Counted from the stretch's first letter, positions 12,285 to 23,838 are shown. The stretch: DNA of 64,000 nt from Hysterangium stoloniferum (GCA_015178975.1 WHVD01000168.1:105516-169515), one strand, 5' to 3'. Numbers and translations: made by a program. Notes: generated by a model from the letters alone, not told the origin.

Positions 12285-13249
12285 TGTTAAGAGCAGAAAC
12301 TGACAGATGTCGGCTGGCCGACAGGGACCGAACGGAAGGACTTGGCTTCAGCTTATGTGCTGCGCCCTCGCAAGTTACCGTCAGGTGTCCTTAAATTTCG
12401 GGCGGGCGAAAACTAGTCCTGTCAAGTAAACCTCTCGGTAAACTACTGATCGGAAACCGAAGGATAAGTTGAGGGTTGGGTTGAGGGGTCAGAGACCAAG
12501 AGTCGGAGACTGAGAGTGTCAGAGACTGAGAGAGTCGGAGACTGAGAGTCGGAGACTGAGAGTCGGAGACTGAGAGTCGGAGACTGAGACAGTCGGAGAC
12601 TGAGACAGTCGGAGACTGAGAGTTGGAGACTGAGACAGTCGGAGACTGAGAGTCGGAGATTAGAGGTTGAAGTCGTAAATGTAGGTTGAATCGTAAATCA
12701 GATGGAGTCGGAATGTGGTGGTCGTGAATAGATAATGGAGTCGGAAATTAGAGGGTATCTAAGTTGATCTAAGTTGATATTCTAAGTTGATATTCTGATT
12801 GTCTAGTAGTTACATTACAGTGGGTCTTATATACGAGTTATCGGCGTCTAGAAACTACTAACTAAGGGAAGAGTGGAAAATGGCATTGACAAATAAGCTT
12901 GTTTAGGAACCGGAAGGTTACGATAAGATCGGAAGCCGAGATTTAGCCGAAAGTGGGATTACGAGAAAAGGGAATAGTCCACGGGCTACAAGTATATACG
13001 GGCATATGTGAAACATAGAGTAAAACGGATCATCATAATGAAAGGGGACGTATCAAAGCATAACCAGATGGTACGAGTATATTTTGACAGGGGTGTAAAC
13101 GAGGTTTGATCGCCGTGAAGGTATACATCAGTGTCGGTATTCCGAAGGTTGCCGAAATGATGACTTGATCAATAACTTGGAACATTGATAGACTGTAGTA
13201 TTATTGGAGACCATCGGGTTGCGACATGGGTTAAGACACGGTCGTAACA
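12285..13249 (-). repeat. LTR-B1, solo LTR inside LTR-A2
   Basis: A 965-bp LTR with perfect AAACA duplications (12280-12284 and 13250-13254). On the plus strand it runs TGTTAAGAGCAG to CGGTCGTAACA. Relatives are LTR-B2 (17524-18330) and LTR-B3 (31020-31760). The shared CTTGGCTTCAGCTTAT block also occurs in LTR-A, so the two families are related. It is the innermost level of the nest. Confidence 0.9.
12490..12665. repeat. Minisatellite within LTR-B1
   Basis: About eleven tandem copies of GTCGGAGACTGAGA and length variants (with an occasional extra CA or TG). LTR-B2 has about three copies at the same position (17730-17765) and LTR-B3 about one (31215-31235), so the array expanded in LTR-B1. 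Confidence 0.85.
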
Positions 13250-14416
13250 AAACACCAAATTGGTGTTAGGAATGGGACGGAACAGAGTGGAGTCTGAATA
13301 GTGACAAATCATAAACCATAATGGGAAATGGAGCGGGAGCGGAGTCCGAATTGTGACAGGTCATTTGACTAAAACGGGAATGGGGCTCGGCTAGAGGGAA
13401 GACAGGTATTCTGAGTGGGGTCCGGTGACTGATGCGCGGGACGAGGTCGGAATTAGACAGAGACGACAGAGTCCGGTGGAAATTCCAGTGAACTGATAAC
13501 GGGTGCGTATAGGGCATGGGTGTGTATAAGTTAGTGCCCGGAGTCCAGTGGGATTTCCGGTCGTAACACATGGAGTGAATGTCATACTGAATCCAGCAAT
13601 GATGAAACAAAATGAGCAAAACATAAAACAGGAATAGTAAACACCAAATTGGTGTTAGGAATGGGACGGAACAGAGCAGAGTCTGAATAGTGACAAATCA
13701 TAAACCATAACGGGAAATGGAGTGGGAGTGGAGTCCAATTCATGACAGGTCATTTGACTAAAACAGGAATGGGGCTCTGTTAGAGAGGTGATGGGTTTTC
13801 TGAATGGGGTCCGGTGACTGATGTGTGGGATGAGGTCGGATATAGACAGAGGCGGAGTCCGGTGGGTTTTCCGGTGACTGAAACACAACATAACGAAGAC
13901 GAACGTAGACAAGTCTGACGTATGGAGTCCGGTGGGAATTCTGGTAAACTGATAATGGGTATGTATAGGGTGCGGGTGCGCATAAGTTAGTGCCCAGAGT
14001 CCGGCGGGATATCTGGTCGTAACACTTACAAACACTCTGGATGAGTCATACACAAATTTGTTGTCAGCTTAAATTCTGTCCCACCACAACAACTCACACT
14101 CGATTATGTTATTAGTCATTTACTCAATGTGGAATTGTGTCAGTTTGGTCCTCACATTTCATCCCTCCCAGATAAATATTTTGACACCCAGGCTTTCATC
14201 ACTCCTGTGGTCATACACTTAAGCACTCACCAAACATTTTGTGTTTTAATTGTGGTGGATGTGGTCACTATGAAATTGATTGTCCCACTCCTAAGGACTC
14301 CACCAAGGCCAATGTTGCAGACTCAAGTGATAGTGTTGAATCTGGCATAACTGTCAATCATATTATCATCCAGGTTTGAACTCTATGGAGTATCTTGAAA
14401 GGTTCAATTAAGAGAG

Positions 14417-14582
14417 TGTGTTGAATATGTTGATTTTTAGTTTAGAATTTAACTTTCAGAAAGCATTGATTGCAATGATATTTTATATTTTTTGTTGTAC
14501 TGTACAGTTGCTTACTAATCCTAATGCTTTTTGTTTGCCTCCACTGTGTCTTGTCATACTTTGCACACACCACAATCTAACA
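14417..14582 (+). repeat. Cop2 3' LTR
   Basis: A 166-bp LTR, TGTTGAATATG to CACAATCTAACA, followed by the AATCT duplication. A partial third copy of its right half lies at about 17115-17190. Confidence 0.85.
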
Positions 14583-14587
14583 AATCT

Positions 14588-15330
14588 TTCACAACTGGAT
14601 ACTTAGTTATTACTCTCATTTTTATACCAAATTTTTTATGAGTGTTTAATTACTGTTAGTGAGGTATTCAATGGTCAAGAAAGTATATTGATTTATGCCA
14701 AACATGATCAATTACATAACCAACTCCTTCAAAAGAGATTTATCAAGCAATTAATAAGCCTGATGTTCTGGTGGGTTGCTTTGAGAGGGCTATTTAAGAG
14801 TATCATAGCCATTATTGTGATAATGCAACACTGCCATTCCTTAAAGCCTGAATAATCCAACTCTGCTCTTTTCAGACCCAACAAGAGGCCCATTATCAAC
14901 TCACCAGCCTGTCAAAGACCTGAACAATTCACTACCTTCAAGTCAAACACTACCAGATGGCAAATGACAATTTGCAATCATGGTTATACTCATAGGTTCT
15001 TCTGGGGTCAGATCAAATTGGAAATGGTGTAAAGGTGAACAGATATTCAAGAGTACACCTTCTATAATGGAAATATAGATACACATTACTATCATGGTTA
15101 TTTTGTCCCTAGATTATGAGGACTTAACAGAGACATGGTGTCTGTCTAAAAAGCTCAAATTATTTCAGAATTTGAACCATCTTGAAGGTCTCTACTACAA
15201 CCTTGTAGGCAATGCTATCTATTCACCATCTGTTCAACACTTTACTATACATCAAGGTTCCATAATGGCAATGCTACATATCTATAAGTATGATGATTTA
15301 CATCATTCAGGATCCCCAGTAAAATACAAA
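14588..15330 (+). other. Degenerate sequence, possibly Gyp3 gag/protease
   Basis: There is no motif that I can assign. Plus-strand open stretches (for example 15094-15330) and the position directly upstream of Gyp3 RT suggest heavily decayed gypsy coding DNA, but this rests on context only. Confidence 0.3.
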
Positions 15331-15349
15331 AAGGTATTATATCACAATC

Positions 15350-16830
15350 CAGAATGCAATATTTGGGATCATGCCATAGAGCTTGAATGTGGCGCCAAAG
15401 CCATTAGTTGTATCCTTATCTGCATCTGAGCAAGTGCAATTGGATGTTTTCCTCAAGGAGAATTTAGAGATGGGCTGTATCCACCTTTCCAAATCCATGG
15501 CCTCCCCTGTGATTGATGAGTGGAAGGCAGCCTTCCACACCAATCAGGGATTGTTTGAACCACTGTGATATTCATTGGACTCACCAATAGTCCAGCCACA
15601 TTCCAGACAATGATGAATGATATTTTTCCAGATCCGGTTTTAAAAGGAGTGGTGCACATATGGATATCTGGGTGACATCCTGATCTAGTCAAAGACTCTG
15701 TCACTGGTTCCTCTGAATAGTCTTAGAGGCATTACAATGTCACAAGCTCTATCTACATCCAGAAAGGCGCAAGTTCAGAAAGACCAAGATTGAATATCTG
15801 GGACTCATTATCTCTCACAGTCATACTGAGATGGACCCAGTTAATATTGTAGGTGTGTCAGAGTGCCCACTTCCAAGAATACTAAGGAAGTGCAAGCATT
15901 CTCAGTCTTTGCCAAGTTCTACCATCATTTCATCCAAAACATCTCTAAACTTGCACATCCATTGTTTGATCTTACAGTGAAGGACATAGACTGGAAGTGG
16001 TCAACCTAGGAATCATTTGATGGCATCAAGGCTCAAGTGACTTTTGCTCTGGTCCTCCTACTCCCAGATGATAACTGACCAATTTGCATTGACACACATA
16101 CATAGTTCGGACTTCCCACAGGAGCCATTCTGTCTCAACAGTCAGACTCTCATGGAAAGTGGTACCCAATGGCCTTCTATTCCAAAGTATGGATGCAGTT
16201 GAGTGGAACTATGAGATATATGATAAAGAGCTCCTATCCATTATCCAGGCCTTGGAGGAATGGCAACATTTCTTGACAGGGGCCCAGCACAAGGTAGAGA
16301 TTTGGACTCACTATCAGAATCTCCAGTACTCTAGGTCAGCCTGACAGCTCAATTGCAGACAGACTAGGTGGTCACTCCTGTTTAAGTATTATTTATTCCA
16401 AAAACCCAGAAAATCAATGGGAAACCTGATGCTCTGTCATGGATGCCAAACCATGGAATGGGATCAGAAGACAACACTGATGTAGTGCTACTACATCCAG
16501 ACCTGTTTCAAATCAGAGCTCTGGAGGGTTTGAGTCTGGTGGGGGAAGGGCAGGAGCTTCTCCATATGATCTAGAAGGTGGGAAAATAGGATTGCAAGAG
16601 GACACAGTGGACAAGGCAGCATTGCAGCTTCAACAGAGCAATTACCAGAGGGTCTTGACTGCAAAGTGATCAGATACACATGGCATTCTTTCCTTTTATT
16701 GCAAGGTCTATTTGCTAAATGACCCAGAGCTTTGAATGCTCATAGGATCACAGCATCACAATACTCACACACAGCATCATATTTGCCACATTTTTGGGTG
16801 CCATTATAAATAAGCACTCCTATTAACAGG
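15350..16830 (+). pseudogene. Gyp3, decayed Ty3/gypsy pol fragment
   Basis: Plus-strand pieces in changing frames give the RT N-terminus (ASEQVQLDVFLKENL), then GLTNSPATFQTMMNDIF. A thumb segment (IEYLGLIISHSHTEMDP) comes next, and an RNase H segment (VEWNYEIYDKELLSIIQALEE) at about 16195-16330. The RNase H/integrase linker holds DNTDVVLLHPDLFQI at about 16470-16510. The central RT core between about 15540 and 15560 is missing, so the YxDD region is damaged. Numerous stops. Related fragments lie at 40620-41095 and 42695-42840. Confidence 0.8.
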
Positions 16831-17523
16831 GCTGAAGATGACAGTATGAATGTTAATATTAAATACCAATTACAAACCACCATATCCCTAGACAATATAA
16901 ATCCTTGACTCCTATTTTGGATGGTAGTATCAGGATCCAGTTCTAAGACAGATTGGTGGGTAATTTATAATTGGTTGTCTCGCAGAAATATTGACATTCC
17001 AATTTGTTAGTGAATTATACCCACCATGTCCATCTAAGCTGTATTACCTCCTTAAAATTCTGGCTGTTAGGTAATAATCTCACTGTGATGGCATCTGTGG
17101 CTCCCCAATATATGTACATATATTGTACTAAGTTTGGTACAGTGTGGCTGAGTAATACTAATGCTTTTTGTTTACATCCACCATGTAGCTTATTCTCCAT
17201 CAGTAAAATGGTGTTAAATGCTGGGAGGAGGTACCCCTATTCTGGGATGCTCCACACACTCCACAATGTCCAGGAGCTTCCTAGAATGGGGGGATCTCCC
17301 CCAGGAGCCATCTGGAATAAATAACATTTTACTGATGCCCCCCCCCCCCCTGTATCAACAGTATAGTACATGGTGCATAGTCCAAGGAAAGGGAAAGATC
17401 CCAAGCTGAATGGCAAACTGTTAACTGAGGTCCCAGGTTATCTCACTGCCATAGTATCAGATGTAGATTACAGCTGTTTGCATTACATATGTAAGGCATG
17501 TGCTGGATTGCATAGAAGTATTG
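16830..17523. other. Mixed degenerate DNA with a Cop2-LTR remnant and a C run
   Basis: Holds a partial copy of the Cop2 LTR right half (about 17115-17190) and a homopolymer run of about ten C at 17341-17350. I see no gene. The beginning may be decayed Gyp3 integrase. Confidence 0.4.
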
Positions 17524-18330
17524 TGTTAAGAACTGAAAACTGACTGATGTCGGTAGACTGATGGGGACCGAATGGAAGGACTTGGCTTCAGCTTATGTGC
17601 TGTGCCCTCACAAGTTACTGTCAGGTGTCCTTAAATTTCAGCTGGGCAGGAACTAGTCCTGTTGAGTAAACCTCTCAGTAAACTACTGATCAGAAACTGA
17701 AGGATAAGTTGAGGGTTGGGTTGGAGAGTTGGAGACTGAGAGTTGGAAACTGAGAGTCAGAGATTAGAGGTTGAAGTCGTAAATGTAGGTTGAATTGTAA
17801 ATTGGATGGAGTTGGAATGTGGTGGTCGTGAATAGATAATGGAGTCGGAGATTAGAGGGGTATCTAAGTCAATATTCTGATTGTCTAGTAACTACATTTA
17901 CAGCAGGTTTATATACGAATTGTCTGTGTCTAGAAACTACTAACTAAGAGAAGAGTGGAAACACAGGTGACAAATAAACTTGACTAGGAACTGGTAGGTT
18001 ACGATAATATCGGAAGCCGTGATTTAGCCGAGAGCAGGATTACAAGAAAAGGGAATAGTCCACGGGCTACAAGTATATACGGGTATATGTGAAATATAGA
18101 GTAAAATGGATCATCATAATGAAAAGGGGACATATCAAAACATACCCAGATGGTATGAGTATATTTTGACAGGGGTGTAAATGGAGTTTGATTGCTGTGA
18201 AGGTATACGTCAGTGTCGGTGTTCCAACGGTTGCCAAAATGATGACTTGATCAATAACTTGGAACATTGATAGATGGTAGTATCCTCGGGGACCATCGGG
18301 TTGCAACATGGTTACAACATGGTCATAACA
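17524..18330 (-). repeat. LTR-B2, solo LTR
   Basis: 807 bp, TGTTAAGAACTG to GGTCATAACA on the plus strand, with a perfect TATTG duplication (17519-17523 and 18331-18335). It has lost many CpGs compared with LTR-B1. Confidence 0.9.
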
Positions 18331-18411
18331 TATTGCAAGGAAATTGCAACCTCATAGCTCCTTCAAGCATTGATTATGGACCTTGTAACTTTGTATATTT
18401 ACTAATATACA

Positions 18412-18560
18412 GTGACTCACAAAATATATGTTGAATCGGTGATGAAAACACCCTTTTTCCTGGGGCAGTTCACCTATTTCTTCAAATTTTCATATGAAGA
18501 TGCTTGTGGACCATGCATTCTGAGGCTAATGCATGACAGAACACTGTACACCAGGAGTAT
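18412..18560 (-). repeat. R1-D partial repeat, with a mariner-like terminus
   Basis: From GGTGATGAAAACACCC onward it matches R1-B at 49492 for about 130 bp. It is preceded by TA then CAGTGACTCACAAAAT, which resembles the end of the broken Tc1 element at 51950-51971 (reverse complement CAGTGACTTACACAAT). It truncates the Helitron helicase just before the last helicase motif. Confidence 0.6.
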
Positions 18561-21500
18561 GCAGATCCAATCCAACTAATTTCAAAGATTGACCCTGTGA
18601 CTTATTGAAAGTCATAGAAAATGCTAGCCTGACTATAAACTGCCAACAATGTAGTTCAAATGGCACTTGTTTTGTAGTTGGAATTATTGTTATTCAAGGG
18701 ATGAATGCCAGCTCTCCTGCTGAAGGTCCTGTAATGATCTTTTCTTGAAGTACTCTGTGAGTCATTTGTATTAACTGCAGTCTTGTTCCATTAAAGAGCC
18801 CTTGTCTTGGATTGAAGTTTCAAAGAAGAATCAATGGCACTCCAGGTTTCAAATGCAATTTACTTGATGACAATCATTCGAAGTTGATTGAGTTTAGTAC
18901 TCAGGAGGATATAATGTCTCATTGCCTCCATCCTTGACACTGTCTGCACTGTAATGGGTTTGCTCAATCCCTGGAAATCTTTCAAAAAGCATGTCATTGA
19001 TTTGATCTACATCTGAATTTCCAGGACAGAGAATGGCCCACTCCAAGAAAAGCTCATCAGTAAGAACCTCAGGATCATGTATGTTTGAATACAAAGTTGA
19101 GACTAAATTATCCATTGTTGGTCCACATACCATGTGTTCAGGGACTTTAAACATATTATTGAGAGGTATGTCCTTTCCATGTCCAATATCCAAAAGCCAC
19201 TGAGCAAAAACAGCACTCTCTTGATCAGTAGGATCTACATGCATATTCTCAGTCAACAACAGAATCTTGACATTGTTCCAAAGGTGAGACCATGAGATAC
19301 ATGCACCAATTATATCTCTTTTGAACCTTTAGGAATGACAGACAATGTCTGTTGAAATTCACCACTCCATGCTACTGTAATGCCTCAAAAAGGAATGTTC
19401 TTGTTAAGGATATCTCTAAGGCTCCAATCTACTGTCTCACAGGCAAAGCAATTCAGCATTGGAACCTCATCCCAAATAATAAGGCTGACCTCTTTCATCA
19501 GATTGGTCTTATCTGAGCCTTTCTTCATTGTACACATGGATTTCTCATCAACCTCAGGGGGGATTTGAAACATGCTGTGAGATGTCCACCCACCACTCAG
19601 AATAAGTGCAATGCCAAAGGAGCAACACAGACTACAATGAATCCTTTGCCTCTGCAGGCATGTGCCAAGGTATTCCAAACAAATGATTTTCCAGTACTCC
19701 CAGGTCCATTCAAATATAACAGAAAATGGAATACAAGGAAAAGGGGATTTGCCATTGGATATATTCATTTTGAAAGACCCTCAAGTGGCCTGAGGTTCTT
19801 CTTACATACTTTGCTCACAGTTGTCAAAGGGCAACCTCTTTTGAAGATCTCAGGACCTGTGAAGGACAGTCTATCCTTCATTTCAAGCAGCCTGCATCTC
19901 ACATGGTCTACTTGAAGATAATAAATAATGGAAGTTGTGTCTTCAAGAGGCAAAGCTATGCAGACTGGATATCAATTATGGAAACTATTTGCTACTATTA
20001 TCAGCCAATGCTTTCCTTCTGATTGAGCTGCACTCTGGCATGAATTCAAAGGAGACATGTGTGATGTCTTGAAATACATTCTTCAGATGCATCTTTATCA
20101 GCCAGACACATCTGATGAGACAGTCCATGACTTTGGCCTCTTTAAGCTTGATAAAATTCTTCATGAAAGTAGGAAACCACTCTCAGAATACCCTCATATG
20201 CCTCAATATACAGAGCCATGAGAAGAGAGAGTGGGAAATCAATTCATCAATGAACAGAGGGTTTATGACCAGGCAACTGAGCATATGAAAGCAGATATAA
20301 ATATTGAAAAGTTGAATGAGGTCCAGAGAGTTGCATACAATGAAATTATGGATGCTGTCATTGCAAGGCATGAAACTGGAATAGATGGAAAGCTTTGTTT
20401 TTTGAATTCCATATGAAAAATTCTGGAAACTTGACATAGTGAATTGAATTGGCTGCTTGACCATGAAGGCCTATTGCATTTTTAGCATTGGCCTCAAAGT
20501 ATGTCATCAACTTGGGCTTGGAATGATGGGCAGCATCCAAAGCCTCTTCTGGGCATGCTCAGTATCAATATTATAATGCAACTGCTCATTAATGAGACAA
20601 TTGCCAACAATCACATCCCAATCATGAGTGTAGTTTGGCATGGTTGGATAGTGTGAGAGGGACTTTCCAGAATAGCAGAGGATCTTATCACTCTCATAGA
20701 GACCAAAGTCATGAACTCTGGCTTCTGTGAGACACATGTGCCACTGGTGATCCTCTTCAAGCAAACCACATGCAACACAAGCTTGTTGAAATGTGGGATA
20801 AGTCTCACCCTCAAATGTCTTGAGCTGTTCAAATGAGGTGGCACCTTTGACAACAGTGAGCAATGTATGAAGGTGGAATCTTCCCCACTGGCAATATTGA
20901 CAAAATGGATGCACCCTATGCAAAGGCCACATTGACAAGGCTTTCATGATTTAGTCTTGGGTAAAAATCTGAAATACTCAGGAAAGTCCATATAAAATGT
21001 ATCCTTGGCACACTGTCCATTATAACCAATTAGATCCTCAGCATTAACCTCAAAATAAATCATGAGAGTTGTCCCCAAATGCTCTGCCCTTTGTAAAGCC
21101 TGAGCAGGACCTTGATCACCATCAAAAACTACAGTGTTTCCCCCAGGGAGATGGACATGAAGTGCCATTACTGCAGGAACATGGGTGTGGAGTTCATTAT
21201 GCATTAATTGCCAGACAGACTCATGTGCATTGGCATAACATGCATCAAGGTACTGTTGAATCTCATCTGGTGCTGTTCCAAATTCCATAGTTGTATGATC
21301 ATGACCCTTGTAACAGTATTTATGCATGTACTTCATTGACCTATTGGTAAGGGTCAACTCTACATTGATGTGGCATTAAAAGGTGAGAAGCAAAATAGGG
21401 GAGTAAGCAACATGTCTGTTGTCATATGTAAATTTGGGAGTTTCATAAACCCTTCCATTGTTAGGGTGATGGCATGTTGGATAGCCTTCCTGATTGACAA

Positions 21501-23222
21501 TGGTGGATTCACACCACTCCTCTGGATGGTGTTTACTGCACTTCTTATCTACCATACAGGCAGCAGCATTTGGGTGATCAGTTCCACAGGGACCATGGGT
21601 CATGAGTTTCCCTACTAAATTAAATAGTCTGGGATGTGTTTCAGGATCTGGCAAACAGGCAGAAACCATTGAGTTGACATCTTCTGGTATCCTTGGCTTA
21701 TTCTGGTCATCAAACCATGTCAGGCAGTGCATATGTGGAAGACCACACTTTTGGAATTCAATAACATGATATGGGCTACTGTTCTACCAAGATGTGATCT
21801 TCTGTGATCATCTTAAGCAACTTAGCCTTCTTGGCAGCAAAGACATGGGAGACCAAATCAGGCTGATCAGCAGGGGTCTGGCCAGGAAGCAATTCATGGG
21901 TGACCTCCTCCCAATTGGGATTGGGAGTCATGGTGATGAAGCAGCTGGCATTGCCATACTTGCATGCAAATGTGAATAAATTCTGTAGACTTTACCTCAT
22001 ATCCCTTGAACCCCCAGTAAATGAAGAAGACAGTATTACCCTCTGACCAATACTATTAGCATCTGTGTTGACATCCTAATTTGTAAATGCCTCAACCACC
22101 TGGTTCTAGAGTTCTGCACATAACCTTGGTTGATTATCCTTCAGAAATCTCAATATTCACTGCTCTTTTACTGCCCAGGCATTGACAATATACTTCTGGA
22201 ATAGCTTTTGTGCATAAAAAAGTCTGGGAAATAGATGATAGGCATAATATTCACATTTGGTCACTTTATTATTACTTTTATCTTCATCTTCACCCTCTTC
22301 ATCCTGCTGTCCAGGCTGGGGCTGCCAATTTTGATTTGTATAGGGAATGTCCCATGACCAACCACACTCTCCCCTGGGAAAGAGCATCACATAATGAAGG
22401 GGTGTATAAATGGCTTGTGCTCATGCACATGATGGAACTGTCCCCCCCTTCTCTGAACAATAATATCCCTTGGATCACCATGACCTGTATCACCCTCTCC
22501 AAAGAGAATGACTACAAGTTCATCACTGGTTGGAAGGTTGTACCATCATGGATCATTAAAAGCCTTGTAGCTCAGTCCAACATGTAACCTTGGAGTCTCT
22601 CTGTGTTCTCAATCACTCATGTGCCTGGTGATAGAGTTCTATAAAAGGATTACATTGCTCCATCATATCCTGCAAGTCAGAATAGGTTTCATTGTTTAGG
22701 TTTTTATTTGCCTTGTGAGTCTGCCTTTGCTGTAATGTCTGCCTCAGTCCATCCTCCAGTGCCAATGCAGGATCATGGATGTAAAGCTGAGCATAACTAT
22801 GTGATACACCTTCTCTGTAAGGAATCAAAGAACCATGCTGGTGATATAATTTACCATGAATTTTGAAGACATATGGACCACCACCACCTTGCAAGACAGA
22901 CTCATCCAAATCGACACCCAGTGATGTAAATGCAAATGCATTATTATATGCAGGAATACTTTTGCAAAATTCCTTACCATTGTCTGTATTATCCTCAAAG
23001 AGGGACCTTAAAGTATGAGAGACTGGCTAAAGTATTGGGAGGGCCACCTTTCCTTGCTTGCAGCACTTGCCAAATTTTGGATGTCTCTTGGAGCTATTTG
23101 CCAGACACTCATCCATCCAGTGAAAGGCTCCACAGTCTGGACACTGTATGTTCATATGTCCCCAAGTCATGTCTTGGAAACCTGGCCTCCACAACTGGTT
23201 GCCATCGAATCATAAATGTGCA
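18561..23222 (-). pseudogene. Chimeric decayed Helitron (Rep/helicase)
   Basis: The minus strand encodes an N-terminal cysteine cluster (about 23150-23060), then a Helitron-like N domain (22909-22157). The HUH nickase motif PHMHCL is at about 21740, and the two-tyrosine motif KYMHKYCYKG at about 21325. The PIF1-type helicase follows, with Walker A GPGSTGKSF (about 19680), Walker B IIWDEVPM (about 19470) and the C-terminal NKSQGQS (about 18620). The Rep C-terminus and helicase N-terminus each occur twice: the 20947-20545 copy is followed by another Rep C-terminus at 20545-20405, so two Helitrons are joined near 20545. Stops and frameshifts abound. No TC or CTRR terminus was identified. Confidence 0.88.
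19745..20405 (+). other. Inverted internal segment of the Helitron
   Basis: This 0.66-kb piece encodes the helicase N-terminus on the plus strand (GYIHFERPSSGLRFFLHTLL through GIDGKLCFLNS), while both neighbours encode the adjoining protein parts on the minus strand. The left neighbour resumes at LYLNGPGSTGKSF and the right one ends KFPEFFIWNSK. Flipping it back would restore collinearity, which points to an in-place inversion. The right joint is at GAATTC near 20405. Confidence 0.75.
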
Positions 23223-23275
23223 ACAGGAGGTGGTGGTGGAGGCATAGCTGCAGGCTGTGGAATGGCTGGTAGTGG

Positions 23276-23801
23276 TGTTAGGACTGGGAAACCCACTGGG
23301 ACCCGGAATGCACCCTATAAGTAGTATATCACATGATCTCACCACCAGACTCCACCTGGATAACCCAGACTCCATTCTATATGTGCCAACTCTCTGTATC
23401 ATATGAACTATGCACCAGACCCCCCTTGTTCTTAATCCATCTTTGCCCATTTGTCATCTGGTTTAGTTTACCACTGTGTTTCCCTATTTGTTTGACATCT
23501 GGTTTATTGTGTTATTGTACTCTTGCTATGCCTTTTTGTATGTCTAAGTTAGTGGTACAATAATCTACTAGTCTATATAGTCCATTAGTTATTTGTACAT
23601 ACAATCTGATCAGAAAATCAACTTAGTTTCTACTTGTCTTTTGCTCCTTGCATATTCTCAGAACCCACAGGTTTCCTGTCTGCTCCTGTTTGAAATAGGA
23701 CAATGTGATCTGCAAAGGTGCAGCACATAAGCTGAAGCCACATCCTTCCCAGAACTTCCACAGGTTTCCCTGGAGACCCACCCATGAGCCCTGCACTTAA
23801 C
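23276..23801 (+). repeat. Gyp1 5' LTR (LTR-A family)
   Basis: 526 bp, TGTTAGGACTGG to CTGCACTTAACA. It shares with the solo LTR-A copies the CAGAAAATCA segment, the CATAAGCTGAAGCCA segment and both termini. It is shorter than the roughly 0.84-kb LTR-A5. Confidence 0.8.
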
Positions 23802-23838
23802 AGTATTTTCTGATCAAATATCACAGATTGTCTTGATC

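Larger units (their letters stand above)
11854..13568 (-). repeat. LTR-A2, solo LTR inside LTR-A1, interrupted by LTR-B1
   Basis: The halves are 11854-12284 and 13255-13568. The flanks are TGTGG (11849-11853) and CATGG (13569-13573), a 5-bp duplication in which two transitions separate the copies; other family members keep CATGG here. It carries short GGTCG-rich tandem repeats near 11990-12040. Confidence 0.88.
11494..14024 (-). repeat. LTR-A1, solo LTR interrupted by LTR-A2
   Basis: The two halves are 11494-11853 and 13569-14024 (about 0.81 kb in total), flanked by CTTAC at 11489-11493 and 14025-14029. On the sense strand the LTR begins TGTTACGACC and ends GTATCCTAACA. Orientation is set by the polypurine tract next to the same LTR at 30056 and 52559. 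It is inserted in Cop2 gag. Confidence 0.9.
10860..14400 (+). pseudogene. Cop2 gag, split by nested LTRs
   Basis: The 5' part (about 10865-11493) reads ENYSTWCVCMKAYLVHKDVW then DLIDGSET and an LTLAVEPEQ motif, typical of copia UBN2 gags that start by describing a substrate-binding nucleocapsid protein. The 3' part (14030-14400) continues in frame across one copy of the CTTAC duplication (ILVLTNTLDESY) and ends in a CCHC zinc knuckle, C-x2-C-x4-H-x4-C, at about 14246-14290. Several frameshifts and stops are present. The protein would have formed the virus-like particle and bound element RNA. Confidence 0.75.
10156..14582 (+). mobile_element. Cop2, gag-only (non-autonomous) copia element
   Basis: The LTRs are at 10156-10571 (interrupted by R1-A) and 14417-14582, both starting TGTTGAATATGTTGA and ending with a TG..CA-like terminus. 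The target duplication AATCT is found at 10151-10155 and 14583-14587. The primer-binding region GGTTATTGGCCC after the 5' LTR matches Cop1's GGTTATGGGCCC. The only coding content is a UBN2-type gag ending in a zinc knuckle; the purine-rich AAGAGAGTG lies directly before the 3' LTR. No protease, integrase or RT fits in the roughly 1.3 kb left once the nested insertions are subtracted. This resembles the TR-GAG class of non-autonomous elements. Confidence 0.8.

Noticed and set aside
13266..14053. Minus-strand ORFs of 77-132 codons (many Pro, Ser, His)
   Set aside because: They lie entirely within LTR-A1 and LTR-A2, recur in each LTR-A copy in varying frames, and carry no motif; they reflect LTR composition.
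17341..17350. Run of ten C as a functional element
   Set aside because: It is an isolated homopolymer in degenerate DNA with no conserved partner elsewhere in the window.
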